IMG/VR virus record: IMGVR_UViG_3300030328_002738
Span: 1-58,424 of that record
Length of the DNA: 58,424 bases
From: a virus
Strand: one strand, 5' to 3'
Below, one piece after another: positions 49,204-58,279 of this stretch. Position 1 is the stretch's first letter, and the number at the start of each line of letters is the position of its first letter. A program made the position numbers and the translations under genes. Under the pieces are notes generated by a model. It worked only from the letters and a program-made list of their open reading frames with translations, did not search any database and was not told the origin of the DNA.

Positions 49204-52200
49204 ATGGCTGAACCAGAAGAAGAGCAAGGAAATCAAGGCGACGGTGTACAAGGAGCAGCTGAAGGAGCAGCACAAGGGGATTCAGGAGAAGCAGTAACAC
49301 CAAGTTATAGTTTACTTGGATTATCTGCAGCAGTATATAATAATCCTTTACTTCCTAAATCAGCTAAAAATTTATCTAGTGGTGCCCGTATTCAAGCTAA
49401 AACAGGAAGGTTACCTAAAGTAAATCCTAATTTTGGTAAGAGATATATATCACTACAAGCATATAATGCTTTAGCTCTTAATGATACTTATAATTTTACT
49501 AGTATAGGTACAGATAGAGGACTTCAAATAAGAGTAACAAAAAAACCTTCTAATGGTTCTGGATGGGATGAAGTAATAGATGTACAAGATGTTACTCCAT
49601 ATGATCCGGCACACTGGACAATTAGTGAAGGAGTTCCTAATTCCTCACAAGCTCTTACTATAACATCAACATCTACATATTTTCATTTAGATTATAACAA
49701 AGAAGCATTTCATGCTAATAGTGGGTATTACCAATATCAGTCAGCTAATGGAGTATATGAGGTTACAATCCAAGTAACATTTGCGTCTGGACATATAGAA
49801 ACATTTGACATTCCTTGTCCAGTTTATTATCAATATCAAGCTGATCTTAGTTATGATGAAAACCCATCAGAAACAGTAGGCCAAATACAAGAAGTGCATC
49901 AATGCACAACAGATCCTAATGAAGAATTTTATTCTAAAGGTCCTAATCAACTTATGTCTCCTCATTATGCAGGTTCACAGACATATGTAGTTACTAGATT
50001 TGCTCCAGACCCTAGTTTTAATCCATCAGGAACTTTAGGTGAATATGGATATGTATCACCAATACTTATTCCTGGTGTTGATAGATTTAACCTTATAAAT
50101 CCTATTGATAATCCTTGGGGCGACTTTTTAACTCCTTTTTATGGATCAAATGGATTTACAACAGTAGATCAAACTCAAACATCTAAACAAGTAATTAAAA
50201 GAATAGATGCTGTAGCACAAATAAATAATCCAGATCATACTTCACTTATTGACACTAAAGATTATTCTTGGTTTCAAACATTTTACACACATGACCCAAA
50301 TACTGGTGCATATCATAATGGTAGTTTTAGTGGTACTGGAGATACATCTTACAGTCAAATACTTACTGATATAATAGCTAACAATCATATTAATGCTCAA
50401 TATTTTACATCTACTTTTTATTATTCAGAAAATATTACATCTTGTACAGTAACTCCTGGAGCACAATATAGAGTTTGTGATAACCCAGGTAATCCTTCTC
50501 ATTATGCAACAACTGGTAATGATTGTAGTGGAACAGCAATACCTGCAGCAGATTTACCTGGAGGATCAAATTTTAGTAATGTAACATATACTCATGATCA
50601 ATCTTGTTGTACTAAATGTACTCTTACAGTTAGTGCAACTACAGTAGATGCAACAAATAGTGTTAATGACGGTAAAATAGTTTGGGATGCCACATCTGGT
50701 GGAGTTTCTTCTGGAAATCCTTGGAATAGTGGTAGTGAATACACAGTTACATTAGAAGATTCTAATGGAAATGTAATGGGAACGGCAGCACCAACAGGAG
50801 GTAATACCTTTACTGATGCTACTTGTGATACTACAAATAATTCTAGTTTAGTAGCTTGTGATTCAAGTGTTAAAATACAACCAGGTATGCAAGTATCTGG
50901 TACAGGTATACCATCTAGTACTTATGTTGGTACTATTACAGTTGGTTCTGTAAGTATAGATGTTACTCAATTTCAATTAGTAGATACATTAGGAAATATA
51001 GTTGATGCTACTGCTACAAATACAAATGAAACATTAACCTTTGCAATAGGACATACTGGAGAACATGGAGGTTTAGCTCCAAATAATACTGCTAATCCAT
51101 TTTATACTCTTTGCATAACAGATGAAGATGGGTGTCAAGAATGTAATAGTTTAGTTGTTAATGAAAATCCAATAGTAACTACTACTGGGTGTACAGACAG
51201 TACAGCAGTAAATTATGACAGCACTGCAACAATAGATGACGGAAGTTGTGTTTTATGTAATTCAACTACTGGAGAATTAGTAGATCCTATAAGTGGATCA
51301 TCAACTCCATCTTGGACGTATGCTGATTCAAATGGTCCAGCAACTGTAAATAATATAAGTACTCCTTCATGGAATTCTGACGGAACTCTATCTGTTGCTG
51401 GAACACCTACTCTTACTCAATATCTTACTTTTGATGCTAACTCTTCTTTTGAGATAAAATTATATAAAGTAACTAATCAAGGAGATACATCAGCATCTCC
51501 TGGAGCAAGTTTAATAGCCACGCAAAATGCAGGTACTCTTAATAATGTATCTGTTGCTGCTCACACTTTTACAGGATTAGATTACGGATGGTATTCTGTA
51601 CGATTTAGATATATTGATTCAAATAGTGTAAGTACTATGGAAGACTGCTGGTCAGAATTCCCTACTTTAGTTCCAGCTGAAGTTTGTTCTGATCCTGCAA
51701 ATCCTAATTATACCGTAATACCTTCTAATCCTTTATTAAGATTTCCTAACAATCAAGTAGTATGTGCGTCACAACCTCCAGCATGTTGTAATCTATATCC
51801 AGTACAGACTAATTGGGTAAATCAAAAAGACCCTTGTTCTGAGATGTATTTATCTTCAGAAACTGATTGTGATCCAGGAAGAGTTGTGGATGTTGAATGG
51901 TTATTTAGTCCTACAGGATCTACTTATACAAGTCTTGGAACTTACAGTTTAGGTAATGTTTCTGGTGGTTCTGGAGATTTTTATGCTTATAGTAATAATG
52001 ATCAAGTAAATGGAGTAAACTGGTTAACAGCTAATGGTACTGGATATTATAAAGTTAAAATTACTGCAACACATGGAGGAACAGTTGGAGCACCACATAC
52101 ATGTGTAAGAGAAGAGTTTGCATTAATTACACTTCCTATTGTAGGATGTATGGATCCTGCAGCACATAATTTTGATCCAACTGCTACATGTCCTGGTCCT

Positions 52201-53658
52201 TGTGCTTTTCCCTCTTGGGATTGTGAACCAAATACTGGTAATTGTATAGATCCTTGGCAAGGAACTTTACAAGGATATACGCCAGGAGCATATAATTGTT
52301 TAACTGGGCCTGGATGTTGTAATTCATATTGTAGCCCTGTTAATGTTGGTGGATGTACAGATTCTTGTGCTACTAATTTTGATCCTAACGCAACTTTTGA
52401 TGATGGATCTTGTACTTATACAGCATGTTTACATTGGCCTTCTATAAATCAATATCAAAATTGTTGTAATCATAATTACTACCCTCCTTCTCAAATTATA
52501 GCTGCAGACAATTCTTGTTGTCTAATGCCATGTCATACTGCACATACAATTTCATTTACAACTACAGATAGTACTTCAACATGCACTACATTTAATAATG
52601 ATGGATCAGTTTCTGTAACTGTAGTTTTAAATTTTGCATCAACAAGTACATGGACTTGGGAAATATTTGAAAATAATCAAACAACTTTAGTATATACAGA
52701 TCCTGTAACATATAGCGGATCAACAACTTCAAATGTATATGCACAATTAGGAAATGGTAATTATTGGGCTGTAGTAACTGATAATTATGGATGTCATTTT
52801 GGTATGGCTTTTACCATTAATAGTACTAGCCCATTAGTAGGATGTACTGATCCAAATGCAGATAATTATAATCCGTTAGCAGTTTGTGATTGTTGTTGTC
52901 AAGTTCAAGGATGTTTAGATCCTAATGCTAGCAATTTTAATCCAAATGCAAATATTCCTGGGCAATGTGATTATATACTTCCTCCGCCTAGCCCATGTAT
53001 TCCACAAACAATTGATAGAGATAAAGAATTAGTGAAAGCGTGTCTTATTAAAGAAGGAACAGAATGGTTAAATGATTATAAAGTTGGTAGAGCTGATGAT
53101 TGTACATTAATGAATAAGTGGAAATTAATATTAATAAATTATTTATTAGATCAAGACGGATTATCTTGTTTATATAATTGTCAAGATTTAGAAACACCTA
53201 ATCCAACAATAGCTCAAAATTGTAACGATATATGGGTAACAGGAGGACCAAGTACAGGATTAAATCATGACACTAATCATGCAGCTGCTAGTATAGTAAA
53301 TGCAGGAGAAGGAACAACAGTTACTGCATATGATAATTTCCCTAATGGTTGGTTTGGAGTAAGTGCTCTTTCTAATCCAACAAATAATTTTACATATGTA
53401 GGAGATGTAGTTAAATTTGATCTTCCAACTGGGCATCCTTTAGCTAGTTGGCTAAATGGAACAATATGGACATTAACAACTCCTAGTTCATTCCCATCCG
53501 GAATACATAATGGATGTTCAACACAAAAAATACAACATTATACTCAATGTTTAGATATGAATACAATAAGTATAACAACAACTATTAATTATTACGATAA
53601 TTTTATTAACTTTGTAAACAAATTTTGCGCAGACTGTAATATATCGATAATTAAATAA
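49204..53658 (+). CDS. large tail fibre / adhesin with GCTDP-type repeats, 1484 aa
   Basis: A giant fibre. An acidic N-terminus is followed by a Thr/Ser/Gly/Asn-rich beta region. Five Cys-framed repeats of the pattern GCxDxxAxNxxPxAxxxxxxC start at residues 662, 981, 1050, 1213 and 1236. This repeat is widespread in secreted and surface proteins of Flavobacteriia, so the phage has probably taken it from hosts. PKD-like beta sandwiches lie between repeats. The C-terminal 230 residues include a helical Cys-containing segment (ELVKACLIKEGTEWLNDY). It most likely binds the host surface. No catalytic motif for glycan cleavage is visible. Confidence 0.75.
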   Translation: MAEPEEEQGNQGDGVQGAAEGAAQGDSGEAVTPSYSLLGLSAAVYNNPLLPKSAKNLSSGARIQAKTGRLPKVNPNFGKRYISLQAYNALALNDTYNFTSIGTDRGLQIRVTKKPSNGSGWDEVIDVQDVTPYDPAHWTISEGVPNSSQALTITSTSTYFHLDYNKEAFHANSGYYQYQSANGVYEVTIQVTFASGHIETFDIPCPVYYQYQADLSYDENPSETVGQIQEVHQCTTDPNEEFYSKGPNQLMSPHYAGSQTYVVTRFAPDPSFNPSGTLGEYGYVSPILIPGVDRFNLINPIDNPWGDFLTPFYGSNGFTTVDQTQTSKQVIKRIDAVAQINNPDHTSLIDTKDYSWFQTFYTHDPNTGAYHNGSFSGTGDTSYSQILTDIIANNHINAQYFTSTFYYSENITSCTVTPGAQYRVCDNPGNPSHYATTGNDCSGTAIPAADLPGGSNFSNVTYTHDQSCCTKCTLTVSATTVDATNSVNDGKIVWDATSGGVSSGNPWNSGSEYTVTLEDSNGNVMGTAAPTGGNTFTDATCDTTNNSSLVACDSSVKIQPGMQVSGTGIPSSTYVGTITVGSVSIDVTQFQLVDTLGNIVDATATNTNETLTFAIGHTGEHGGLAPNNTANPFYTLCITDEDGCQECNSLVVNENPIVTTTGCTDSTAVNYDSTATIDDGSCVLCNSTTGELVDPISGSSTPSWTYADSNGPATVNNISTPSWNSDGTLSVAGTPTLTQYLTFDANSSFEIKLYKVTNQGDTSASPGASLIATQNAGTLNNVSVAAHTFTGLDYGWYSVRFRYIDSNSVSTMEDCWSEFPTLVPAEVCSDPANPNYTVIPSNPLLRFPNNQVVCASQPPACCNLYPVQTNWVNQKDPCSEMYLSSETDCDPGRVVDVEWLFSPTGSTYTSLGTYSLGNVSGGSGDFYAYSNNDQVNGVNWLTANGTGYYKVKITATHGGTVGAPHTCVREEFALITLPIVGCMDPAAHNFDPTATCPGPCAFPSWDCEPNTGNCIDPWQGTLQGYTPGAYNCLTGPGCCNSYCSPVNVGGCTDSCATNFDPNATFDDGSCTYTACLHWPSINQYQNCCNHNYYPPSQIIAADNSCCLMPCHTAHTISFTTTDSTSTCTTFNNDGSVSVTVVLNFASTSTWTWEIFENNQTTLVYTDPVTYSGSTTSNVYAQLGNGNYWAVVTDNYGCHFGMAFTINSTSPLVGCTDPNADNYNPLAVCDCCCQVQGCLDPNASNFNPNANIPGQCDYILPPPSPCIPQTIDRDKELVKACLIKEGTEWLNDYKVGRADDCTLMNKWKLILINYLLDQDGLSCLYNCQDLETPNPTIAQNCNDIWVTGGPSTGLNHDTNHAAASIVNAGEGTTVTAYDNFPNGWFGVSALSNPTNNFTYVGDVVKFDLPTGHPLASWLNGTIWTLTTPSSFPSGIHNGCSTQKIQHYTQCLDMNTISITTTINYYDNFINFVNKFCADCNISIIK

Positions 53659-53672
53659 AAAATAAATAAAAA

Positions 53673-55097
53673 ATGGCAAGTAATAAAAATATATACAGTT
53701 TAAAATCACTAGTAAAAACAAGTGTAGATGACTATGATTATTTAGAAACATCTAATAGTGTAACTAAACTATCTAAAAAATTACAAGTAAGTTCACTATT
53801 TGCTTCTTTAGCTACTGCAGGAACTTCAAGTGAAACTTTATATTCAAGTGTTAGTAATAAGAATCAATTAAACTTTAAAGGAATTAAATCAGGAGATACT
53901 GGATTATTAACAGTAACTACTGCTTCTGATAATATAGTAATAACTGCTTTAGAAGCAGGTATAGATCTTGATTTATGTAATAACGCAACTTCAGGATTTT
54001 TATCTTCAATAGATTTTACAGGAAGTATAACAGGACAAAATGCAGTAATAAATGGAGGTACAGGTTTAAGCACAATAGCTAAAGGCGCAATGCTATATGC
54101 TAGTGCTACTGATACTATAGCTGCTACTGGAGCAATGTCTACTAATGGACAATTACTTATAGGTAATGCTACAACTGGAATTCCTACATTAGCTACACTT
54201 ACAGGAGGAACAAATGTTACTGTTACTAATACTGCAGGAGCAATTTCACTTGCAGCTACCTTATCAACTGCAACTGCTAATCTAGATATGGATAATTATG
54301 ATATTGATCTTGGTACAGGATGGTTAAGTGGTAATGGAAGCCATGAAGGTATTAATATTGATTCTGATGGTAAAGTATTTATAGGAGAAGATACTCCTAC
54401 AGCAGTTTTTGCAGAAGCTCTTAATGTAAAAGGAAGTATTAGGTTTTTAAATACTGATGCTCCTACAATAAAACCTACAGCTACATCAAGCTCAACTGCA
54501 GGATTAGCTTTAACATTAGAAAGTGGAAGTAGTGCTTCTGGCGCAGCAGGTAATTTAAATTTAACTGCTGGTACAGCTTCAGGAAATGCAGCAGGTGGTA
54601 GTGTAATAGTTACAGCTGGTAGAGATACTTCTGGTTCTTCTGATGGAGATATACAATTAAAAACATATACAGGAGGTACAGCAACAGCAGGATTAACTGT
54701 TGCAGCAGAAGGACAAAATGTAACAGTTGATACAGGTGATTTAGTTATCACTCAAGCAACTAAAGGTCTTGTGCATACAGGTGCAGGAACAGTTACTCAG
54801 GAAACAGGTCATACAACAGGAGTTACAATTAATGCAACTTCTGGTAGAATAACATTAGCAGCTGTAGCTTTAGCTGCAGCAACTAATGCAGAATTTACTG
54901 TAACGAATAGTACAGTAACTGCTAACTCAATTATTTTGTTAACAGTGCAAGATGAGAATACAACTAATAATGCACAGCTAACTGCAGCTACACATACAAT
55001 AGCTAGTGGTAGTTTTAAAATATCATTACATAATCCAGCGGCTACTGGATCAACCTCAACAACAGCCAGTAAGATTCACTTTTTAGTGATAAATTAA
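53673..55097 (+). CDS. fibre protein with trimeric-type tip, 474 aa
   Basis: A Gly/Ala/Thr-rich beta protein. The first 60 residues are helical and polar, probably the virion attachment end. A long low-complexity beta region follows, and the C-terminal ~90 residues (VTINATSGRITLAAVAL ... KIHFLVIN) resemble a tip domain shared by many marine-phage head or tail fibres. Ser/Thr/Ala repeats suggest a beta-prism or helix shaft. It lies 14 bases after the large fibre and probably forms a second receptor-binding structure. Confidence 0.68.
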   Translation: MASNKNIYSLKSLVKTSVDDYDYLETSNSVTKLSKKLQVSSLFASLATAGTSSETLYSSVSNKNQLNFKGIKSGDTGLLTVTTASDNIVITALEAGIDLDLCNNATSGFLSSIDFTGSITGQNAVINGGTGLSTIAKGAMLYASATDTIAATGAMSTNGQLLIGNATTGIPTLATLTGGTNVTVTNTAGAISLAATLSTATANLDMDNYDIDLGTGWLSGNGSHEGINIDSDGKVFIGEDTPTAVFAEALNVKGSIRFLNTDAPTIKPTATSSSTAGLALTLESGSSASGAAGNLNLTAGTASGNAAGGSVIVTAGRDTSGSSDGDIQLKTYTGGTATAGLTVAAEGQNVTVDTGDLVITQATKGLVHTGAGTVTQETGHTTGVTINATSGRITLAAVALAAATNAEFTVTNSTVTANSIILLTVQDENTTNNAQLTAATHTIASGSFKISLHNPAATGSTSTTASKIHFLVIN

Positions 55098-55120
55098 TAT
55101 TAACCAAACCAATATAGACA

Positions 55121-55561
55121 ATGGAAACAATTAAAGAAGTAAAAACAACAACCAAAATTAATGCAACAAAAGGAGAATTTGTAAATCTAGTTAATGGATT
55201 ATTTGCAGTTCAAGATTTAAAAGGTAAAAAATTTGGATTAGTAGTAAGTAAAAATATTGCAACTATACAAGAAGCTTTACAAGATTTAGCAGATGCTGGT
55301 AAACCTTCTCCTGAATTTTTAAAATTAGCAGAAGAAGTAAATGCAATAGCTGAAAAAAATGAAGAAGATGCTAAAGACCAGATTAAAAAACTTGAAGAAG
55401 ATAATCAAGAATTAGTTGACGCTAGAAGAAAACAAATGAAAGATTTGGAAGAAACAATGAAAGAGACAATAGATATAGAGCTTAATGTTATATCTGAAAG
55501 TCTTTTACCAGAAAGTGTAACAGCAAAGCAAATTACTGCTTTAATAAAAATAATAGACTAA
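55121..55561 (+). CDS. coiled-coil protein, 146 aa
   Basis: An acidic protein whose residues 70-115 form a strong coiled coil (EEVNAIAEKNEEDAKDQIKK and following). The first 45 residues look beta/alpha. No motif is known. Its stop overlaps the start of the outer-membrane-barrel-like gene (TAATG). It could be a fibre chaperone or virion minor protein, given its place after two fibre genes. Confidence 0.55.
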   Translation: METIKEVKTTTKINATKGEFVNLVNGLFAVQDLKGKKFGLVVSKNIATIQEALQDLADAGKPSPEFLKLAEEVNAIAEKNEEDAKDQIKKLEEDNQELVDARRKQMKDLEETMKETIDIELNVISESLLPESVTAKQITALIKIID

Positions 55562-56649
55562 TGATAAAAAGACTGTATAGTTATGTAACTTTAATAATAT
55601 TTTTTTTACTATTAACAACAATTGTTAATGGTCAATCTATTTTAAAAAATCAATTAAAGTTTTCTACATTCTATGCAGCCGTAAATGGAGGTACATCTTT
55701 ATCTGATGTAGAAACATTTTCTGTTACACCTGGATATTTAAATCAAGGTCTTATAGAAACTCCATATGATTATTCATTTACTATTGGACTTAGAAAGATA
55801 GCTAGATTTGGATATGAAAATAGAGCAAATACATTTTACGATGGTACAGAGTCAAATTATACAGATGAAGCAACAGTAGGTAAAGTTCAAGGATTTGAAT
55901 ATTTATTTGAAGTTGATTATGCTAGACAGCAAGGTGTAGATTATTTAGATCAACATCATTTTATTAGATACAGTTCTGACGATGATTGTGATGGTCCTTT
56001 ATGTATAAATCAATTTGCTGCTAAAGTAGAGTATTTAAAAGATGGTTTTGCAGATGTAGAATATTTTGAATTATCAGAAAGATATAGATGGAAAAAGAAT
56101 AGAAATTTATCTTTTAGTATAGGTGCATTACATAGATTAGCAGAACCATATGGATATGATCCTTTAGATGAGTGGATATTAGATAATGGTAATTTACATT
56201 ATACATATTTAGCAATTCAAGAAGGTTATAATGTAGATGTATATAATAATATATATACTGATCCTGACGGCAACACAGTTGCTAATAGTTCAGAAGTTTG
56301 GAAAGAAGTTGTAATACCACAAGTATTATCTGATTATACAAACAGAAAAAGAGATGAGTTAAATAATCAAATTCAGCATTCACTTGTAATTGGGTTTGAT
56401 TATTATAAGTATAAAAAAAATAGATGGCTTCATGCGTGGGGTAATTTTTTACCTTATCATTATAATAATGGTAATGAATTTTCTTACCACAATTATGTTG
56501 ATGGGCAATGGTTTGACTATTCAGCAGGATTAATTTATGGTATAAAAATAACTAAACATCTAGGATATTTTATGGAAGGTAAATATAATAAATATTGGAA
56601 CAGAGAGTGGTATGATTTTAAAGTAGGAATTAATTACGTAGTATTTTAA
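55561..56649 (+). CDS. secreted outer-membrane beta-barrel-like protein, 362 aa
   Basis: A signal peptide (K/R start, then LYSYVTLIIFFLLLTTIV, cleavage after VNG) is followed by alternating amphipathic strands rich in Tyr, Phe and Trp, for example FTIGLRKIARFGYE and YSAGLIYGIKI. It ends in VGINYVVF, a terminal Phe after alternating hydrophobic residues as in outer-membrane barrels recognised by BamA. A phage-encoded outer-membrane protein could mask or replace the receptor (superinfection exclusion), or help host exit. Assignment as a barrel is inference. It starts in a TAATG overlap and ends with a TAATATG junction. Confidence 0.62.
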   Translation: MIKRLYSYVTLIIFFLLLTTIVNGQSILKNQLKFSTFYAAVNGGTSLSDVETFSVTPGYLNQGLIETPYDYSFTIGLRKIARFGYENRANTFYDGTESNYTDEATVGKVQGFEYLFEVDYARQQGVDYLDQHHFIRYSSDDDCDGPLCINQFAAKVEYLKDGFADVEYFELSERYRWKKNRNLSFSIGALHRLAEPYGYDPLDEWILDNGNLHYTYLAIQEGYNVDVYNNIYTDPDGNTVANSSEVWKEVVIPQVLSDYTNRKRDELNNQIQHSLVIGFDYYKYKKNRWLHAWGNFLPYHYNNGNEFSYHNYVDGQWFDYSAGLIYGIKITKHLGYFMEGKYNKYWNREWYDFKVGINYVVF

Positions 56650-56650
56650 T

Positions 56651-56899
56651 ATGTGGAAATTATTTAAAAATCAAAATGATATAAATGAAAAGAATATAAT
56701 TGGTTTTATATCTTTTGGTGTTATGGTATTATTTGCTATTATAGATCTAACTACCGCTATTATATACATGGGGTATGTAGGAGGTGGAGAATTAGAAATT
56801 AACGACACTATATATAATTCATTTGTTATGGTAACATTAGGATGTTTTGGTATTAGTGCCTTTGAAAAAGTAAAAACACCAGAAAAAGTTAAAGAATAA
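56651..56899 (+). CDS. two-span membrane protein, possible holin, 82 aa
   Basis: Two hydrophobic helices (NIIGFISFGVMVLFAIIDL, about residues 15-40, and FVMVTLGCFGISAF, about 58-71) with a charged C-terminus (EKVKTPEKVKE). Size, hairpin topology and charged tail fit a class II holin, but no endolysin gene is obvious beside it, so the call is tentative. The stop overlaps the SNase gene start (TAATG). Confidence 0.5.
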   Translation: MWKLFKNQNDINEKNIIGFISFGVMVLFAIIDLTTAIIYMGYVGGGELEINDTIYNSFVMVTLGCFGISAFEKVKTPEKVKE

Positions 56900-57243
56900 T
56901 GTATACATATAAAGCAAAATTAGATAGAGTAGTTGATGGAGATACAGTAGATGCTCATATAGATTTAGGATTTGATATTACTATACATAAAAGAATAAGA
57001 CTTGCAGGTATAGATACACCAGAATCAAGAACAAGAGATCTTGAGGAAAAAGCAAGAGGATTAGCTTCTAAAGATAAATTAATTGAATTATTAGGAGATG
57101 GAGATTTTGTTTTAGAAAGTAAAGAAGTAGGTAAATATGGAAGAGTGTTAGGCACTTTAATGATAGATGATTTAAATATTAATAATACCTTAGTTGAAGA
57201 AGGCTTTGCCGTAGAATACTGGGGTGGTAAAAAAAATAAATAA
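56899..57243 (+). CDS. SNase-like (micrococcal nuclease fold) protein, 114 aa
   Basis: The staphylococcal nuclease signature is clear: RVVDGDTVDA, then RIRLAGIDTPES, EKARG and GKYGRVLG. The residues corresponding to the SNase active site (Asp of DGDT, Arg of RIRL, Glu of ESR and Arg of YGR) are present. There is no signal peptide, so it acts in the cytoplasm or is carried in the virion. It might degrade host DNA or RNA. It lies in the block of host-interaction genes, with TAATATG to the next gene. Confidence 0.87.
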   Translation: MYTYKAKLDRVVDGDTVDAHIDLGFDITIHKRIRLAGIDTPESRTRDLEEKARGLASKDKLIELLGDGDFVLESKEVGKYGRVLGTLMIDDLNINNTLVEEGFAVEYWGGKKNK

Positions 57244-57244
57244 T

Positions 57245-57418
57245 ATGATAAACTGGATAAACGGTTATGCTGCCGGAAATAAAAAGCAGAAATATGAATT
57301 TAATTTTAGACTGGGTACATTTACAGTTTTAGAATTTAAAGCTTGTTTGTTTTGTGATGAAAATTGTACAGCAAAAAGATTTAGATTTATGGTGTTAAAC
57401 TTAGGATTTGAATTATAA
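57245..57418 (+). CDS. small hypothetical protein, 57 aa
   Basis: A short protein (MINWINGYAAGNKKQKYEFN ...) with two Cys in LFCDENCTAKR. The start is set at the TAATATG junction after the SNase gene; an earlier GTG lies inside that gene. No motif and no signal peptide are seen. Function is unknown. Confidence 0.5.
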   Translation: MINWINGYAAGNKKQKYEFNFRLGTFTVLEFKACLFCDENCTAKRFRFMVLNLGFEL

Positions 57419-57421
57419 GAT

Positions 57422-57631
57422 ATGCCTATAACTAATAAACAAATTCACGACGAGTTAAAAGACTTAAAAGAAGATGTAAGATTTATTAAGAAGAAGTTAT
57501 TAGATCCAGATGATGGAACTATTGCTAGAGTAAATATAAATACATCTTTTAGAAAAGGAGCACAAAAAACATTGTGGTCTATTTGGATTGTTTTAGTAGG
57601 TATATTAGGTAAGTTAATATTTTGGAATTAA
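57422..57631 (+). CDS. coiled coil plus C-terminal membrane helix, 69 aa
   Basis: An N-terminal charged helix (IHDELKDLKEDVRFIKKKLL) is followed by one membrane span (LWSIWIVLVGILGKLIFW). This layout resembles phage hemolysin XhlA-like or holin-accessory proteins, which sit in the inner membrane and help lysis. It is one base from the next gene, also a membrane protein. Assignment is by topology only. Confidence 0.5.
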   Translation: MPITNKQIHDELKDLKEDVRFIKKKLLDPDDGTIARVNINTSFRKGAQKTLWSIWIVLVGILGKLIFWN

Positions 57632-57632
57632 A

Positions 57633-57914
57633 ATGGGAAAAGAGTTAAATGAAGATACAGGATTTAATGTAAGCATTAAAACGTTAATAGCAATAGGATT
57701 TGCAATGGCTACAATTATAGGTATGTGGTTTGCTTTACAAGCAGATATAGCTGAAGCAAAAGAACTACCAGTTCCACCGCCACCAGATGTTACCCGTATG
57801 GAATTTGACATGAAAGATCAGATGATTCGTAATACAATTATAACTACGCAATCAGATGTTGAGGAAATTAAAGAGACTCTAGAAAAGATAGAGGATAAAT
57901 TATATAATAGATAA
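57633..57914 (+). CDS. membrane-anchored coiled-coil protein, 93 aa
   Basis: A short cytoplasmic N-terminus, one membrane span (LIAIGFAMATIIGMWFALQ, residues 18-36), a Pro-rich linker (LPVPPPPD) and a coiled-coil tail (SDVEEIKETLEKIEDKL). This is the layout of an i-spanin-like (Rz-type) inner-membrane protein, and a lipoprotein gene follows 0.4 kb downstream. A spanin pair is possible but not proven. The stop overlaps the next start (TAATG). Confidence 0.55.
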   Translation: MGKELNEDTGFNVSIKTLIAIGFAMATIIGMWFALQADIAEAKELPVPPPPDVTRMEFDMKDQMIRNTIITTQSDVEEIKETLEKIEDKLYNR

Positions 57915-58279
57915 TGGAAGAAGACACAAACGTTACTTGGAGAATATTTAGTATATATTTAATTATAGTACTTTTAGTAATGTGGGCGGGTACTGTTAGT
58001 GGTCAAATTTCAGTAGCATATTTTAATGCTGATTGGAATAAAGCAAATGGAGTTGCATGGATTGATGATTTAAAAGAAGTTAATACTCTATCTTATGTAG
58101 ACGTAGCTACCCAAAATGAGTTAGCTACTAAACATAAAATAGCAGTTATACCTACTCTTATACTTTTTAAAGATGGTGAAGAAGTAGCTAGATTTCAAGC
58201 GGATCTTAGTTTTAAAATGGTAGCAACAAGAAAAGAAGTACAAGAAGAAATAGATAACATATTAATGAGCGATTTTTAA
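57914..58279 (+). CDS. membrane-anchored thioredoxin-like protein lacking CxxC, 121 aa
   Basis: One N-terminal hydrophobic segment (IFSIYLIIVLLVMWAGTVSG), which may be a signal anchor, precedes a thioredoxin fold. VAYFNADW matches the strand before the active site, and VIPTLILFKDGEEV matches the cis-proline strand and turn. The CGPC active site is replaced by NKANG, so it cannot do thiol exchange. A binding or scaffolding role at the cell envelope is likely. Similar inactive thioredoxins occur in other marine phages. Confidence 0.65.
   Translation: MEEDTNVTWRIFSIYLIIVLLVMWAGTVSGQISVAYFNADWNKANGVAWIDDLKEVNTLSYVDVATQNELATKHKIAVIPTLILFKDGEEVARFQADLSFKMVATRKEVQEEIDNILMSDF

Noticed and set aside
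56899-57243. SNase as an acquired bacterial secreted nuclease
   Set aside because: No signal peptide, and junctions and base use match the neighbouring phage genes, so recent transfer is not supported.
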